NCBI GenBank assembly: GCA_025360105.1
Contig: JANYCT010000040.1
Coordinates: 186,001-250,000 of the forward strand
DNA: 64,000 bases
Direction: 5' to 3'
Source of the DNA: Actinomycetes bacterium
Lineage (GTDB): Bacteria > Actinomycetota > Acidimicrobiia > Acidimicrobiales > Ilumatobacteraceae
The notes under the pieces are model-generated. The model was not told the origin of the DNA. It made no database searches and saw nothing but the letters and a program-made list of their open reading frames with translations. Shown in pieces: positions 1-8,799 of the stretch; the stretch's first letter is position 1, and every line of letters begins with the position of its first letter. The translations under genes and the position numbers were made by a program.

Positions 1-651
1 CGATTGGGTAGAGACCCGGCCGTCATCGAATCTCTGGTCGACTTCACGCTCGAGATTTCGGTGATCGTTGCGCGCTCGCCCAGCGGCGAACAGTGCGCCT
101 TCGCACCCTTCGAGAACGAGCACTGCAACAGCATTCTCGATCTCACCTCTTGGCCTGCCCGCATCTCGGCCGACGTCGCCGCACTCGCGATCGAAACGGC
201 ACTCGCTATCGCTCGTGACATCGATGCCATTGGGCTGCTCACGGTCGAGATGTTCGTGGTGCAAAGCACAGGCGCAGGTGCCACGCGGGTGATTGTGAAC
301 GAGCTCGCACCGCGGCCGCACAACTCGGGTCATGTCACCATCGAAGCTGCACGAACGTCTCAATTCGCGCAGGCCATCCGCGCGGTGTGCGGCCTTCCGC
401 TCGGCGACGTGTCACCCCTCTCCCCCGGAGCGATGGCCAATGTGCTCGGCGATCTGTGGACCGATGACCCCACTGCCGAACCGAACTGGCTGGAGGCGCT
501 CGGCGCTGGGGCAAACCTCCACCTGTACGGAAAACGGGAGGCGAGATCCGGGCGCAAAATGGGTCACCTCACCGCACTCGGCGCCACGGTCGACGACGCG
601 ACCGCTATTGCTCTGGCCGCACGCCGGGCCCTGAAGGGCACCGTGCCGTGA
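1..651 (+). CDS. purK: N5-carboxyaminoimidazole ribonucleotide synthase, 3' part only
   Basis: Incoming 3' part of the ATP-grasp enzyme that carboxylates aminoimidazole ribonucleotide in de novo purine synthesis (cytosol). The frame is open from base 1, so the N-terminal half lies outside the window. Visible family marks are EISVIVARS, the ATP/metal motif NELAPRPHNSGH at codons 100-111 of the fragment, and the C-terminal stretch LLGDLW...HLYGK. Its TGA overlaps the GTG of the next gene by 4 bases, so the two are probably translated together. The usual partner purE is not seen here. Confidence 0.92.
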   Translation, partial: RLGRDPAVIESLVDFTLEISVIVARSPSGEQCAFAPFENEHCNSILDLTSWPARISADVAALAIETALAIARDIDAIGLLTVEMFVVQSTGAGATRVIVNELAPRPHNSGHVTIEAARTSQFAQAIRAVCGLPLGDVSPLSPGAMANVLGDLWTDDPTAEPNWLEALGAGANLHLYGKREARSGRKMGHLTALGATVDDATAIALAARRALKGTVP

Positions 652-1427
652 AGCTCGACGTGCAGTTCAACTCCGGCACCACGCCATGGCCGCACATGCT
701 CGATGCCGTGCTCGCCGCAGAGCACCACGGCTACGGGGTTGCCTGGGTGGTCGATCATCTCTCCGGGCAGGTGATGCGCGGCGATCGGATGCTCGAGTGC
801 TTCACACTCACCGGAGCACTCGCAGCGACAACTACATCCATCGGAATTGGCACACTCGTCGCCAACGTGTGGAACCGGCCCGTTGGAGTACTCGCTGCCG
901 CGGCCGCAAGTGCACAGCTGATCTCGGGCGGCAGGTTGTGGTTGGGTATCGGGGCTGGTGCCTCACCCAACTCCACATTCGGGGCCGAACACGCGGCCGT
1001 CGGTATCACCCTCGACCCCGACATCGCGGCACGCCATCAACGCGTCCGCGACTTCTTGGCCGTCGCCCGCGACATGTGGACCGACGGAGTCGTCAACGGC
1101 GTCACGGGCTTTCCGGTTCCAGCCACCACTCCCCCGATCATCGTCGGCGTGAACAGCGTTGCCCTTGCAACCGTCGCGGCTACCGAGACCGACGGCATCA
1201 ACATCCGCTGGAATCATCCGCGCTTCGAGGCGATCATCGATGCCGCCCGTGCGGCACGTCCGGCCGGCATGCAGCCGCTGCTCGTCACCACCTGGGAACC
1301 GTGGAGCGAATCGCTGATGGACGCCGATTCACCGCAGCGTCGGCTCTACCAACGCCTCGAGATCGACCGGCTGATCGTTGTGCACTTCGACCCGGCCGAC
1401 CTGAGCTTGATCTCGCCCGTCGCGTGA
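648..1427 (+). CDS. luciferase-like (LLM class) flavin or F420-dependent oxidoreductase
   Basis: A 259-residue protein of the bacterial luciferase-like TIM-barrel superfamily. Seen: the early WVVDHLSG motif, SIGIGTLVANVWNRP, and GGRLWLGIGAGASPN, typical of the flavin/F420 site. Family members reduce or oxidise small organic substrates with FMNH2 or F420H2; the substrate cannot be read from sequence. The start is GTG at 648, overlapping the purK stop (GTGA), so it is co-transcribed with purK, although no purine role is implied by the fold. It is shorter than the two other LLM genes of this window (about 390-410 residues). An npdG gene at 48.8 kb makes F420 the likely cofactor (inference). Confidence 0.82.
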   Translation: MKLDVQFNSGTTPWPHMLDAVLAAEHHGYGVAWVVDHLSGQVMRGDRMLECFTLTGALAATTTSIGIGTLVANVWNRPVGVLAAAAASAQLISGGRLWLGIGAGASPNSTFGAEHAAVGITLDPDIAARHQRVRDFLAVARDMWTDGVVNGVTGFPVPATTPPIIVGVNSVALATVAATETDGINIRWNHPRFEAIIDAARAARPAGMQPLLVTTWEPWSESLMDADSPQRRLYQRLEIDRLIVVHFDPADLSLISPVA

Positions 1428-1496
1428 CGGATTCCGCTCTGGGCGTCGTTCCGTGCCCTGTCGGGCTCACATCTTCTGCCAACGTGCCGTGAGGCG

Positions 1497-1874
1497 TCAG
1501 CGCGCGCCGAGGAGGTCGACGACGAACACGAGGGTCTCGTTGGGCTTGATCACGCCACCGGCACCTTGGGAGCCGTAGCCCATGTGTGGCGGGATGGTGA
1601 GCCGACGGCGGCCGCCGAGCTTCATGCCGGCAACACCTTTGTCCCAACCGCTGATGACCTGACCCGCGCCGAGGCGGAACTGGAAGGTGTCGCGGCGATC
1701 CCAGCTGGCGTCGAACTGCTTGCCGGTGCTCCACGACACTCCGACGTAGTGCACGTCGACCGCCATGCCACTCCGCGCCTCGTGGCCGTCGCCCACGATG
1801 ATGTCCTCGATCAGCAAATCGGTGGGCGCATCGCCCTCGGGGATGGTCACTTCGGGTTTGGTGAGATCACTCAT
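1497..1874 (-). CDS. FKBP-type peptidyl-prolyl cis-trans isomerase
   Basis: A 125-residue single-domain FKBP that isomerises X-Pro bonds during protein folding. The core motifs are all present: HYVG, FDASWDR, VISGWDKGVAGMKLGGRR and PPHMGYGS, ending FVVDLL. The N-terminal 20 residues (MSDLTKPEVTIPEGDAP) lack a signal peptide or lipobox, so it should be cytosolic. The ATG at 1874 is chosen because the preceding sequence carries TAGCGT 8 bases upstream and no ribosome-binding site. It is divergent from the PLP enzyme at 1923 and convergent with the LLM gene. Confidence 0.92.
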   Translation of the reverse strand: MSDLTKPEVTIPEGDAPTDLLIEDIIVGDGHEARSGMAVDVHYVGVSWSTGKQFDASWDRRDTFQFRLGAGQVISGWDKGVAGMKLGGRRRLTIPPHMGYGSQGAGGVIKPNETLVFVVDLLGAR

Positions 1875-1882
1875 GGTCGAGC

Positions 1883-1916
1883 ACGCTAACCGGGCCGTGA
1901 TGGCTGTGCGTAGTCT
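1883..1916. promoter_or_regulatory. divergent -10 hexamers for FKBP and PLP-enzyme genes
   Basis: In the 48-base gap between divergent starts, TAGTCT (1911-1916, plus strand) ends 6 bases before the ATG at 1923, and TAGCGT (minus strand, 1883-1888) ends 8 bases before the ATG at 1874. No good -35 hexamer or ribosome-binding site is seen on either side. This fits leaderless mRNAs. Confidence 0.4.
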
Positions 1917-1922
1917 CTGCGC

Positions 1923-3170
1923 ATGGCACTTCGCTCGACCGGTTTGTCCCACGATGAGATCTTCTCGGCGCTGCACGCACTGAAGGCCAACGACGTTCGT
2001 TGGCGCGAGGGGCGCGCCTTCACGCTGACATATAGCGCAGGGCCTGATGTATTGGCCGTTGCCGAAGAGGCGTACCGCACGTTCAGCACCGAGAACGCCT
2101 TGAACACCGATGCGTTCCCGAGTCTGCGCACCATCCAGGCCGACGTGGTCACCATCGTCACCGATTGGTTGCAGGGCGGCACCGATGCGGCGGGCTTCAT
2201 GACCACCGGCGGCACCGAGAGTATCCTGCTCGCCGTCAAGGGTTCGCGCGAACGCGGTCGACGCGAACGCGGCATCAGCGCACCCAATGTGGTCCTGCCC
2301 ACCAGCGCGCACGCAGCATTCGAAAAGGCCTGCTACTACTTCGGGCTCGAGAGCCGCCGCATTGCCGTGAACGACGATTGGCGCGCCAATCCTCACGCGA
2401 TGGCCGACGCAGTCGACGACAACACCGTGCTCATCGTCGGGTCGGCCCCGCAGTATCCGCAAGGCGTGATCGACCCGATTCCGGTGATCGCGGCGATGGC
2501 GGCCGAGCGCGGCATCAACTGCCATGTCGATGGCTGTATGGGAGGCGTCACGCTCACCTATCTGGCCCGGCTCGGACACCACATTCCTCCGTGGAACTTC
2601 ACGGTCGACGGCGTCACGAGCATCTCGGTGGACCTCCACAAATACGGCTACACCTCCAAGGGGGCGTCAGTCATCGCGTACCGCAACAAGCAGCTGCGCA
2701 GCTATCAGACCTACCTCACCGACAACTGGCTCGGCGGGATGTACGGATCCTCGGGGATCATGGGCACCAAGGGTGGCGGGTCCATGGCGGCCGCGTGGGC
2801 CGTGATGAATTTCCTCGGCGACGAGGGCTACATGCGAGTCACGGCTGCTGCCCGACATGCAGCAGAAGAGTTGGTGGCCGGCATCACGGCCCGTCCGACG
2901 CTGCGACTGCGCGCTGAGCCGGACTCCACACTGGTGTCCTTCGGCGCAGGCGAACCCGAGTCGCTCGACATCTTTGCGGTGGCCGATGCACTCTGGAAGC
3001 GGGGCTGGTACCTCGACCGCCAGGGTCCCCCGCCATCGCTGCATTGCACGGTGAACGCCGTCCACGAGGGCAAGATCCCCGCATTCCTCGCCGACCTCGA
3101 TGCTGCAATCGACGATGTGGTCAATGCATCGGCCTCCGGCGTGCAGGGCGCGTACGGCACCATCGAGTAG
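1923..3170 (+). CDS. PLP-dependent aminotransferase/decarboxylase, sphingosine-1-phosphate lyase-like
   Basis: A 415-residue fold-type I PLP enzyme of the group II decarboxylase/sphingosine-phosphate lyase branch. Seen: [14 protein letters not shown] (phosphate-binding loop), [26 protein letters not shown] (the Asp that pairs with the pyridine nitrogen), and [15 protein letters not shown] with the Schiff-base Lys in the HK pair. The tail [19 protein letters not shown] also matches that branch. The substrate is unknown. Bacterial members act on sphingoid phosphates, tyrosine, aspartate or glutamate, and no neighbour settles it. No membrane anchor is visible, unlike eukaryotic S1P lyase. It stands alone, with kbl starting 72 bases downstream on the same strand. 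Confidence 0.8.
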   Translation: MALRSTGLSHDEIFSALHALKANDVRWREGRAFTLTYSAGPDVLAVAEEAYRTFSTENALNTDAFPSLRTIQADVVTIVTDWLQGGTDAAGFMTTGGTESILLAVKGSRERGRRERGISAPNVVLPTSAHAAFEKACYYFGLESRRIAVNDDWRANPHAMADAVDDNTVLIVGSAPQYPQGVIDPIPVIAAMAAERGINCHVDGCMGGVTLTYLARLGHHIPPWNFTVDGVTSISVDLHKYGYTSKGASVIAYRNKQLRSYQTYLTDNWLGGMYGSSGIMGTKGGGSMAAAWAVMNFLGDEGYMRVTAAARHAAEELVAGITARPTLRLRAEPDSTLVSFGAGEPESLDIFAVADALWKRGWYLDRQGPPPSLHCTVNAVHEGKIPAFLADLDAAIDDVVNASASGVQGAYGTIE

Positions 3171-3241
3171 CACTCACCCGACCAACGGGCCCGGGATATA
3201 GTCAGCACAATCGTTACGGAAATCGGGAAGTGAAATCAGCC

Positions 3242-4525
3242 ATGGACAACCAGTTCATCGAACGGCTCGACACCTCGTTGGCGGAGTTGCGCAGCAACGG
3301 CCTTTTCAAGACCGAACGCGTCCTGCAAGGTCCCCAAGGCGCCCACGTCACCACTGCCGGATCTGATCTCGTCAACCTGTGCGCCAACAACTACCTCGGT
3401 TTGGCGAATCACCCCGCCATTCGCGAGGCGGCGCTTGCGGCCATCGAGCGTTACGGGTACGGCATGGCCTCCGTGCGCTTCATCTGCGGCACCCAGACGC
3501 CGCACCGCGAACTCGAGTACCGCCTCAGTGAGTTCCTCGGCACCGAGGACACGATCCTGTTCCCGTCGTGCTTCGACGCGAACGGCGGCGTGTTTGAGGC
3601 ACTGCTCGACGAGCAGGATGCCGTGATCTCCGACTCCTTGAACCACGCGAGCATCATCGATGGCATCCGGCTCTGCAAGGCCCAGAGATTCCGTTACGAG
3701 AACAACGATCTCGACGACCTCGAGCGCTGCCTGCGAAAGTCGAGTAGCACCCGCACCCGATTGATCGTCACCGACGGCGTGTTCTCGATGGACGGCACGC
3801 TCGCGCACCTCGCCGGTATCTGCGATCTCGCTGATCGGTATGGCGCGATGGTGATGGTCGACGACTCACACGCCACCGGCTTCATGGGCGCGAACGGTCG
3901 CGGCACCCCCGAGCACTACGGGGTGATGGACCGCGTCGACATCCTCACCGGCACGCTCGGCAAGGCCTTGGGCGGAGCGAGCGGCGGCTACGTATCGGGC
4001 CGCGCCAGTGTCGTGAGTTGGCTGCGGCAACGGGCCAGGCCGTACCTCTTCTCGAACAGCGTTCCGCCGGTGGTCGCTGCAGTGACGCTGCGAGTGCTCG
4101 ACCTGCTCGACCATGACCCGACTCTGCGCACCAAGGTGCACGACAACGCCCGCCACTTCCGCGCCGGGCTCACGGCGGCAGGTCTGACACTCGCACCTGG
4201 CGAGCACCCGATCATTCCGGTGATGCTCGGCGACGCCGCGTTGGCCACGACGATGGCCGATCAGCTGCTCACGCACGGCGTGTACGTGATCGGCTTTTCA
4301 TATCCCGTAGTACCGATGGGCAAGGCACGCATTCGCACGCAGATGTCGGCAGCGCATACCACGGCCGACCTCGACATTGCGATTGCCGCTTTTGCCGAGG
4401 TCGCTCTCAAACTGCAACTCGCGCCAGCTGCAACCGGCAACACGGCAACCAGAGACACGGCAACCAGAGACACGGCAACCAGAGACACGGCAACCAGAGA
4501 CACGGCAACCGGAGACACGGCATGA
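3242..4525 (+). CDS. kbl: glycine C-acetyltransferase (2-amino-3-ketobutyrate CoA ligase) with a repeat tail
   Basis: PLP enzyme that cleaves 2-amino-3-ketobutyrate with CoA to glycine and acetyl-CoA, the second step of threonine breakdown. The alpha-oxoamine synthase motifs are clear: [44 protein letters not shown] and the PLP-lysine loop [16 protein letters not shown]. The body ends near ALKLQL at the usual length (about 395). A 28-residue extension [11 protein letters not shown]... encoded by a 15-bp tandem repeat follows, giving 427 residues. The ATG at 3242 is preceded by GGGAAG. Its stop overlaps the tdh start (ATGA), so the two pathway enzymes form one operon. Confidence 0.95.
   Translation: MDNQFIERLDTSLAELRSNGLFKTERVLQGPQGAHVTTAGSDLVNLCANNYLGLANHPAIREAALAAIERYGYGMASVRFICGTQTPHRELEYRLSEFLGTEDTILFPSCFDANGGVFEALLDEQDAVISDSLNHASIIDGIRLCKAQRFRYENNDLDDLERCLRKSSSTRTRLIVTDGVFSMDGTLAHLAGICDLADRYGAMVMVDDSHATGFMGANGRGTPEHYGVMDRVDILTGTLGKALGGASGGYVSGRASVVSWLRQRARPYLFSNSVPPVVAAVTLRVLDLLDHDPTLRTKVHDNARHFRAGLTAAGLTLAPGEHPIIPVMLGDAALATTMADQLLTHGVYVIGFSYPVVPMGKARIRTQMSAAHTTADLDIAIAAFAEVALKLQLAPAATGNTATRDTATRDTATRDTATRDTATGDTA
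4441..4522 (+). repeat. 15-bp tandem repeat at the kbl/tdh junction
   Basis: Five complete copies of cacggcaaccagaga (4441-4515, the last with ccggaga) and a partial sixth that runs into the tdh ATG. In frame it adds TATRD units to the Kbl C-terminus. The last copy supplies GGAGA (4511-4515), the probable tdh ribosome-binding site. Confidence 0.95.
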
Positions 4526-5553
4526 AGGCACTCATCAAACAACGGGCCGAGAAAGGCATCTGGATGGGCGATCTGCCGGTGCCCACCATTGGCCCGAATG
4601 ACCTGCTGATCAAGATCGTCAAAACCGCTATCTGCGGTACCGACATGCACATCTTCCACTGGGACGACTGGGCGCAGCGCACTATCACCGTGCCGATGGC
4701 TGTGGGCCATGAATACAGCGGCAGCATCGTCGAGATGGGCAGCGAAGTGCGTGGCTTTGCCCTGGGCGACCGCGTCTCCGGCGAAGGCCACATCACGTGC
4801 GGCCATTGCCGCAACTGCCGCGCCGGCCGCCGACACCTGTGTCGCAACACCGTTGGCGTCGGCGTGAACCGCCAGGGCTGCTTTGCTGAGTACCTCAGTC
4901 TGCCCGCCGGCAATGCTTTCAAGCTGCCCGACTCGATCAGCGACGACGTGGCATCGATTCTCGATCCCTTTGGCAACGCAGTCCACACAGCGCTTGCGTT
5001 CAACATGGTGGGCGAAGACGTGCTCATCGCGGGGGCTGGACCCATCGGTGTGATGGCCGTGGCGGTGGCACGATTCGTTGGCGCACGCAATGTGGTCATC
5101 ACCGACGTGAACGGCTATCGCCTCGACCTGGCCCGGCAAATGGGCGCCACTCGTGCCGTCAACGTGTCGGCGGAATCCATCGATGATGTGATGCACGACC
5201 TCGGCATGCAAGAAGGCTTCGACGTCGGTCTGGAGATGTCGGGCGCGCCGGTGGCGCTGCGCGAAATGCTCCGCACGATGCACCATGGCGGAAGCGTCGC
5301 ATTGCTCGGCATCGCCCCCGGCGAGACAGCCATCGACTGGACGCAGGTGATCTTCAAGGGCCTCACCATGAAGGGCATTTACGGGCGCGAGATGTTCGAG
5401 ACCTGGTACAAGATGTCGGCACTGCTGCAGAGCGGGCTGTCGCTGGCACCGGTGATCACCCATCACTTCGGTGTCCACGACTTCCTCGAGGCGTTTCACA
5501 CCATGGGGTCGGGTCAATCGGGAAAGGTCATCCTCGACTGGGCGTCGTTGTAG
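4522..5553 (+). CDS. tdh: L-threonine 3-dehydrogenase
   Basis: Zinc-dependent medium-chain dehydrogenase that oxidises L-threonine to 2-amino-3-ketobutyrate with NAD+, feeding Kbl. Its 343 residues match the family length. Motifs: [15 protein letters not shown] (catalytic Zn Cys), GHEYSG, the structural-zinc cluster [26 protein letters not shown], and the Rossmann loop [15 protein letters not shown]. The ATG at 4522 overlaps the kbl stop, with GGAGA 6 bases upstream lying in the last copy of the 15-bp repeat. With the gcv genes 3-12 kb away this gives a route from threonine to glycine and one-carbon units. Confidence 0.95.
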   Translation: MKALIKQRAEKGIWMGDLPVPTIGPNDLLIKIVKTAICGTDMHIFHWDDWAQRTITVPMAVGHEYSGSIVEMGSEVRGFALGDRVSGEGHITCGHCRNCRAGRRHLCRNTVGVGVNRQGCFAEYLSLPAGNAFKLPDSISDDVASILDPFGNAVHTALAFNMVGEDVLIAGAGPIGVMAVAVARFVGARNVVITDVNGYRLDLARQMGATRAVNVSAESIDDVMHDLGMQEGFDVGLEMSGAPVALREMLRTMHHGGSVALLGIAPGETAIDWTQVIFKGLTMKGIYGREMFETWYKMSALLQSGLSLAPVITHHFGVHDFLEAFHTMGSGQSGKVILDWASL

Positions 5554-5568
5554 CTGCGAGGATTATTC

Positions 5569-5988
5569 ATGCATCACATCGTCTCGCTCCCGGTTGAGTT
5601 CCTGTTCGCCATCACCGCCGACACCAATCTCGCCGGAATCATCGCCAATGGGCCGTCGGGCACACGGGTGATCGTGGAGGCAAGCGGAGGTACGTTCGAG
5701 GGCCCGAAGATGAAGGGCATCATCAAGCCTCCCGGTGGCGACTGGGTCGTCGTGAGGCCCGATGGCGTGATGCAACTCGATGTGCGCATCCTGTTGGAGA
5801 CCGATGACGGAGCAGCGATTCTCATGCAGTACAAAGGCATCGGCGTAGACGGCGGCGAGAACATCCGCACCGCTCCCCTGTTCGAGACCGGCGACGAACG
5901 CTACGCCTGGCTCAACAGCGTGCAGGCCGTGGCCCACGGCAGTGTCGGCGAGGGCAACGTGACCTACAACGTGTTCGCCCTGCGCTGA
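5569..5988 (+). CDS. DUF3237 domain protein
   Basis: A 139-residue protein matching the DUF3237 (UPF0311) family in pattern: SGTRVIVEASGGTFEGPKMKG, DWVVVRPDGVMQLDVR, and a C-terminal TGDERYAWLN. This is a small beta-barrel family of unknown biochemical role. There is no signal peptide or cofactor motif. It begins 15 bases after tdh, with GAGGA upstream, so it may be the last gene of the kbl-tdh operon. A threonine-related function would be guesswork. Confidence 0.78.
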   Translation: MHHIVSLPVEFLFAITADTNLAGIIANGPSGTRVIVEASGGTFEGPKMKGIIKPPGGDWVVVRPDGVMQLDVRILLETDDGAAILMQYKGIGVDGGENIRTAPLFETGDERYAWLNSVQAVAHGSVGEGNVTYNVFALR

Positions 5989-6021
5989 ACATCGAGCGGC
6001 TTCGCGCAGCATCACAGTGGG

Positions 6022-6049
6022 TTGGCAGTCGCCCCTGGTGTGCTACACC
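6022..6049 (+). promoter_or_regulatory. candidate promoter for the LLM gene at 6056
   Basis: TTGGCA (6022-6027), a 16-base spacer and TACACC (6044-6049) preceded by TG. The predicted transcript start falls on or next to the ATG at 6056, so the message could be leaderless. The -10 is imperfect. Confidence 0.35.
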
Positions 6050-6055
6050 AAGGGA

Positions 6056-7216
6056 ATGGAACCGCTCCGCTTCGGCATCTTCCTCCCGCCCATGCACCGC
6101 ACCGGTGTCAACCCCACGCTGGCGTTGCACCGCGATCTCGAGCTGATCGAGCACCTCGACAAGCTCGGGTATCACGAGGCATGGATCGGCGAACATCATT
6201 CGGCAGGCTCAGAGTTGATCGCCAGTCCCGAGGTGTTTATCGCCGCCGCGGCCGAGCGCACCCGCCACATCAAACTCGGCACGGGCGTGAACTCGCTGCC
6301 CTATCACCACCCCTTCATCCTCGCCGACCGCATCGTGATGCTCGATCACCTCACCAAGGGCCGAATGATGTTCGGTGCCGGACCGGGTCAGCTGACCAGC
6401 GACGCGGCAATGCTCGGCATCGACCCGATGGATCAGCGCCCGAGAATGGAACAGTCCTTCGATGTCATGATGCGTCTGTTCAAGGGTGAAACCGTGACCG
6501 AGCGCACAGACTGGTTCACCTGCCATGAGGCCGTGTTGCAGATGAGGCCGTACAGCAACTTCGACGTTGCCGTTGCATCGTCGATTTCGCCATCAGGCTC
6601 GAAGCTCGCCGGCCGATATGGCACCGGCCTGCTGTCGGTGGCCGCCACCGAACCTGCCGCGTTCCAGGTTCTCGATTACAACTATCAGGTGTGGCAAGAG
6701 CAAGCGCAGCGGCACGGGCACGCCGCGCCGCGCGAGAAGTGGCGCCTGATGGGGCCGATGCACATCGCCGAGACTGTCGAGCAGGCCAAGGCGAACTGTC
6801 GCTATGGCCTGCAATGGGTGTTTGAGTATCTGTCGCACATCATCCCGATGGGCGACCCGAGCGCTCCCCCGCCACCGAGCGACTACGACGACTTCGTCGA
6901 CTTCGCCAACGAGTCAGGGCGCATGGTGATCGGCACGCCCGAGATGGCGATCGAGCAGATCCAGCGAATTCAGGACAAGACCGGCGGCTTTGGCGCCTAC
7001 CTGATGCTGGGCGCAGATCTCGCCGACTTCGGCGCCACCAAGCGCAGCTACGAACTGTTCGCCGAGCAGGTGATGCCCCATTTCACGGGTCAACTCGCGC
7101 CGGTTCAGGCCAGCTACGACTTGGTGTGCGGAGCAGGCACACGGTGGGTCGATGCCACCTTGGGCGCGCAGCTCACCGCGATCGCCAACTACGAAGAAGA
7201 GCGCGCCGACCGCTGA
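6056..7216 (+). CDS. luciferase-like (LLM class) flavin-dependent oxidoreductase
   Basis: A 386-residue luciferase-like monooxygenase. Seen: LRFGIFLPPMHRTGVNP, GYHEAWIGEHHSAG, RTRHIKLGTGVNSLPYHHP, LTKGRMMFGAGPGQLTSDAAMLG and DQRPRMEQS, the classical long-LLM pattern closest to alkanal or limonene-type monooxygenases. Family chemistry is insertion or oxidation with reduced flavin and O2, or F420. The substrate is not predictable. A GTG at 6017 would add 13 residues, but homology begins at MEPLRFG, so ATG 6056 is used. It stands alone and converges on the stress-protein gene. Confidence 0.85.
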   Translation: MEPLRFGIFLPPMHRTGVNPTLALHRDLELIEHLDKLGYHEAWIGEHHSAGSELIASPEVFIAAAAERTRHIKLGTGVNSLPYHHPFILADRIVMLDHLTKGRMMFGAGPGQLTSDAAMLGIDPMDQRPRMEQSFDVMMRLFKGETVTERTDWFTCHEAVLQMRPYSNFDVAVASSISPSGSKLAGRYGTGLLSVAATEPAAFQVLDYNYQVWQEQAQRHGHAAPREKWRLMGPMHIAETVEQAKANCRYGLQWVFEYLSHIIPMGDPSAPPPPSDYDDFVDFANESGRMVIGTPEMAIEQIQRIQDKTGGFGAYLMLGADLADFGATKRSYELFAEQVMPHFTGQLAPVQASYDLVCGAGTRWVDATLGAQLTAIANYEEERADR

Positions 7217-7236
7217 CTCGCCGTGGGTTCGGGCCG

Positions 7237-8028
7237 CTACTCCGCCGTCGAAGGGTGCAGCATCAGCACGGGAACGACGCAGTGGCGCAAGACGTTGAGT
7301 GCCGTACTGCCCACCGTCATTCGTGCTCCCGCAGGCACTCCCCTGGTGGCCATCGCAACCATGCCGACGTCAGCGGTCTGTTCGATGTAGTCGGCAATCG
7401 CAGATTCGACATCGCCATGCAGCACATCGAAGTCGCGATCGTGCGGTGCGGAAAGCTTTGCGGCCTCATGGCGAATGTACGACGTCTCGCTGCTGTCTGA
7501 AGGAACGTTGTTGGCTCCGACCTGCACGAGACGAAGGCGCATCTTCAACGTGTTCGCGACGTCGACCGCGACCGCAAGGATCTGCTCGCTGTTTTCGCTG
7601 TCGTCAAGCGGTACGAGCATCACGTCGGCGTCGGGACGGGCATCGGCCTGCGGCCCGACCAGCACGATGCGAGTCTCGGTTTCGCGCACCACATCAGCAC
7701 TGACGCTTCCGAAGAGCATTTCGCCAAACGCTGTGCGCCCATGCGAGCCGAGACACCACAGTGTGTCGTCTCCACTTTCGAGAATCTCGAGTACCAACGG
7801 AGTTTCCGGGTCGTCGTCACTTCTGATGATGCGCCATGTGGTGCCCTCACCGGCATCGGCACACAGCGAGCGCAGTTCGGCTTCAGCCTCGACCACACCG
7901 TGGGTGGCGGCAATGCTCAGGAGTTGCAGATCTGCCCCCGCTCTCGTGGCCAAGAGTTTGGCGACTGAGATTGCGGCAATCGATGGCAGGGAGAAGTCAA
8001 CCGGAACAGCAACATGTCGAAAGCTCAT
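7237..8028 (-). CDS. tandem-domain universal stress protein
   Basis: A 263-residue protein with two UspA domains. The first (about 1-135) has VAVPVDFS and the nucleotide-loop-like GSHGRTAFGEMLFGSVSADVV. The second (about 145-263) has MLVPLDDSENSEQIL and ATRGVPAGARMTVGSTALNVL. The ATP-binding pattern G-x2-G-x9-G-(S/T) is recognisable in both. Tandem Usp proteins of actinobacteria are often induced by hypoxia or dormancy signals (family knowledge). ATG 8028 is used; a TTG two codons upstream is possible. It lies 53 bases downstream of the next gene on the same strand. Confidence 0.87.
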   Translation of the reverse strand: MSFRHVAVPVDFSLPSIAAISVAKLLATRAGADLQLLSIAATHGVVEAEAELRSLCADAGEGTTWRIIRSDDDPETPLVLEILESGDDTLWCLGSHGRTAFGEMLFGSVSADVVRETETRIVLVGPQADARPDADVMLVPLDDSENSEQILAVAVDVANTLKMRLRLVQVGANNVPSDSSETSYIRHEAAKLSAPHDRDFDVLHGDVESAIADYIEQTADVGMVAMATRGVPAGARMTVGSTALNVLRHCVVPVLMLHPSTAE

Positions 8029-8081
8029 GGGCAAAGCATGGCCGACGGATAGTGCAATTGCTAGGGACCAACGTCATGTTG

Positions 8082-8546
8082 TCAGCGATGGGTCGTGTCT
8101 GGCGCGAGCGACTCCGGGTTCACGTGGAAACGCCGACCGCTCACTTCCTCAGGCGCGATTCGCACGTAGCGATGTCGCGGTGCCAGCTGCCATGGGAACA
8201 GCGGCAACTCCGTTGCCTCGAACAGTTCCTGCGGACCCTCAATCTCGACGGCTTCGCCCTTCGCGACGACACTCCAGGCCACACCCGCGTCGGAATCGTA
8301 GTGGTCCGTCTCGAATGCCACCGCTGTACCGAGCAGAGCGGCCGCCATCTTGGTGCCCTCGTCGGTGCGGAACACGATGGACCCGTGGTCGACCACGTAG
8401 TTCACGGGAAAGATGTCGGGACGATTCATGATCGCCACGCCGAGCCGACCGACCACCTGAGTTCGCAGGAGTTCCCAGCACTCATTGGTGGTGAGCACAT
8501 CGATATGAGGATCTGGCACGTTCGTCATGCCAAAATGATGCACCAT
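8082..8546 (-). CDS. pyridoxamine 5'-phosphate oxidase-like flavin-binding split-barrel protein
   Basis: A 154-residue split-barrel protein of the PNPOx-like group (pattern of Pfam PNPOx_12). Seen: VGRLGVAIMNRPDIFPVNYVV, IVFRTDEGTKMAAAL, VAFETDHYD and AWSVVAKGEAVEI. Such proteins bind FMN or F420 and are frequent in actinobacterial redox-stress regulons; the reaction is unknown. The start is unsettled: ATG 8546 has TACTGG 6 bases upstream, and ATG 8528 is six codons further in. It sits upstream of the Usp gene and is divergent from the gcvP riboswitch. Confidence 0.8.
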   Translation of the reverse strand: MVHHFGMTNVPDPHIDVLTTNECWELLRTQVVGRLGVAIMNRPDIFPVNYVVDHGSIVFRTDEGTKMAAALLGTAVAFETDHYDSDAGVAWSVVAKGEAVEIEGPQELFEATELPLFPWQLAPRHRYVRIAPEEVSGRRFHVNPESLAPDTTHR

Positions 8547-8611
8547 CGGCGGCCAGTATTCCTAGGGCCCAAGGACCCCACCTCACGGCGCGGTTGTGAG
8601 CTAGCGTGCGG

Positions 8612-8799
8612 GTTGCCGCTACGACCACGCGGGAGAGCTCCGACCGACAGCCAGTCGGCCGGGCGCCGAAGGAGCAACCGCCCCGGAACCTCTCAGGCAC
8701 CAGGACCGTGTGGGCAGGCAACGCTGGAAAGTAGGTGCGTGCACCTCGCCGACGGGGAAAGCCGGTTCGCCGGTGAAGCTCTCAGGTTCCGTGACAGCG
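8612..8799 (+). promoter_or_regulatory. tandem glycine riboswitch (gcvT motif, two aptamers)
   Basis: Leader of gcvP. Aptamer 1: P1 pairs 8625-8632 with 8706-8713 and holds GGGAGAG (8631-8637), CGCCGAAGGAGCAA (8664-8677), CTCTCAGG (8690-8697) and GGACCG. Aptamer 2: P1 pairs GCTG (8723-8726) with CAGC (8795-8798). It holds a hairpin AGGTGC-GT-GCACCT, a CCGG-TTCG-CCGG stem-loop, GACGGGGAAAGCC and CTCTCAGG (8780-8787). The leader GTTGCC (8612-8617) pairs with GGCAAC of the linker (8717-8722), the leader-linker (kink-turn) helix known for this class. Glycine binding is known in other bacteria to turn on glycine-cleavage genes. Confidence 0.93.

Noticed and set aside
3044-3241. N-terminal extension of kbl back to 3044
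   Set aside because: This part overlaps the end of the PLP-enzyme gene, is low in family similarity, and kbl homology begins at [10 protein letters not shown] (3242).
4261-5517. Long open frame antisense to tdh and the end of kbl (418 codons)
   Set aside because: Both tdh and kbl are full-length and well conserved on the plus strand. The antisense frame is His/Asp/Arg-rich with no family motif, as expected from codon bias.
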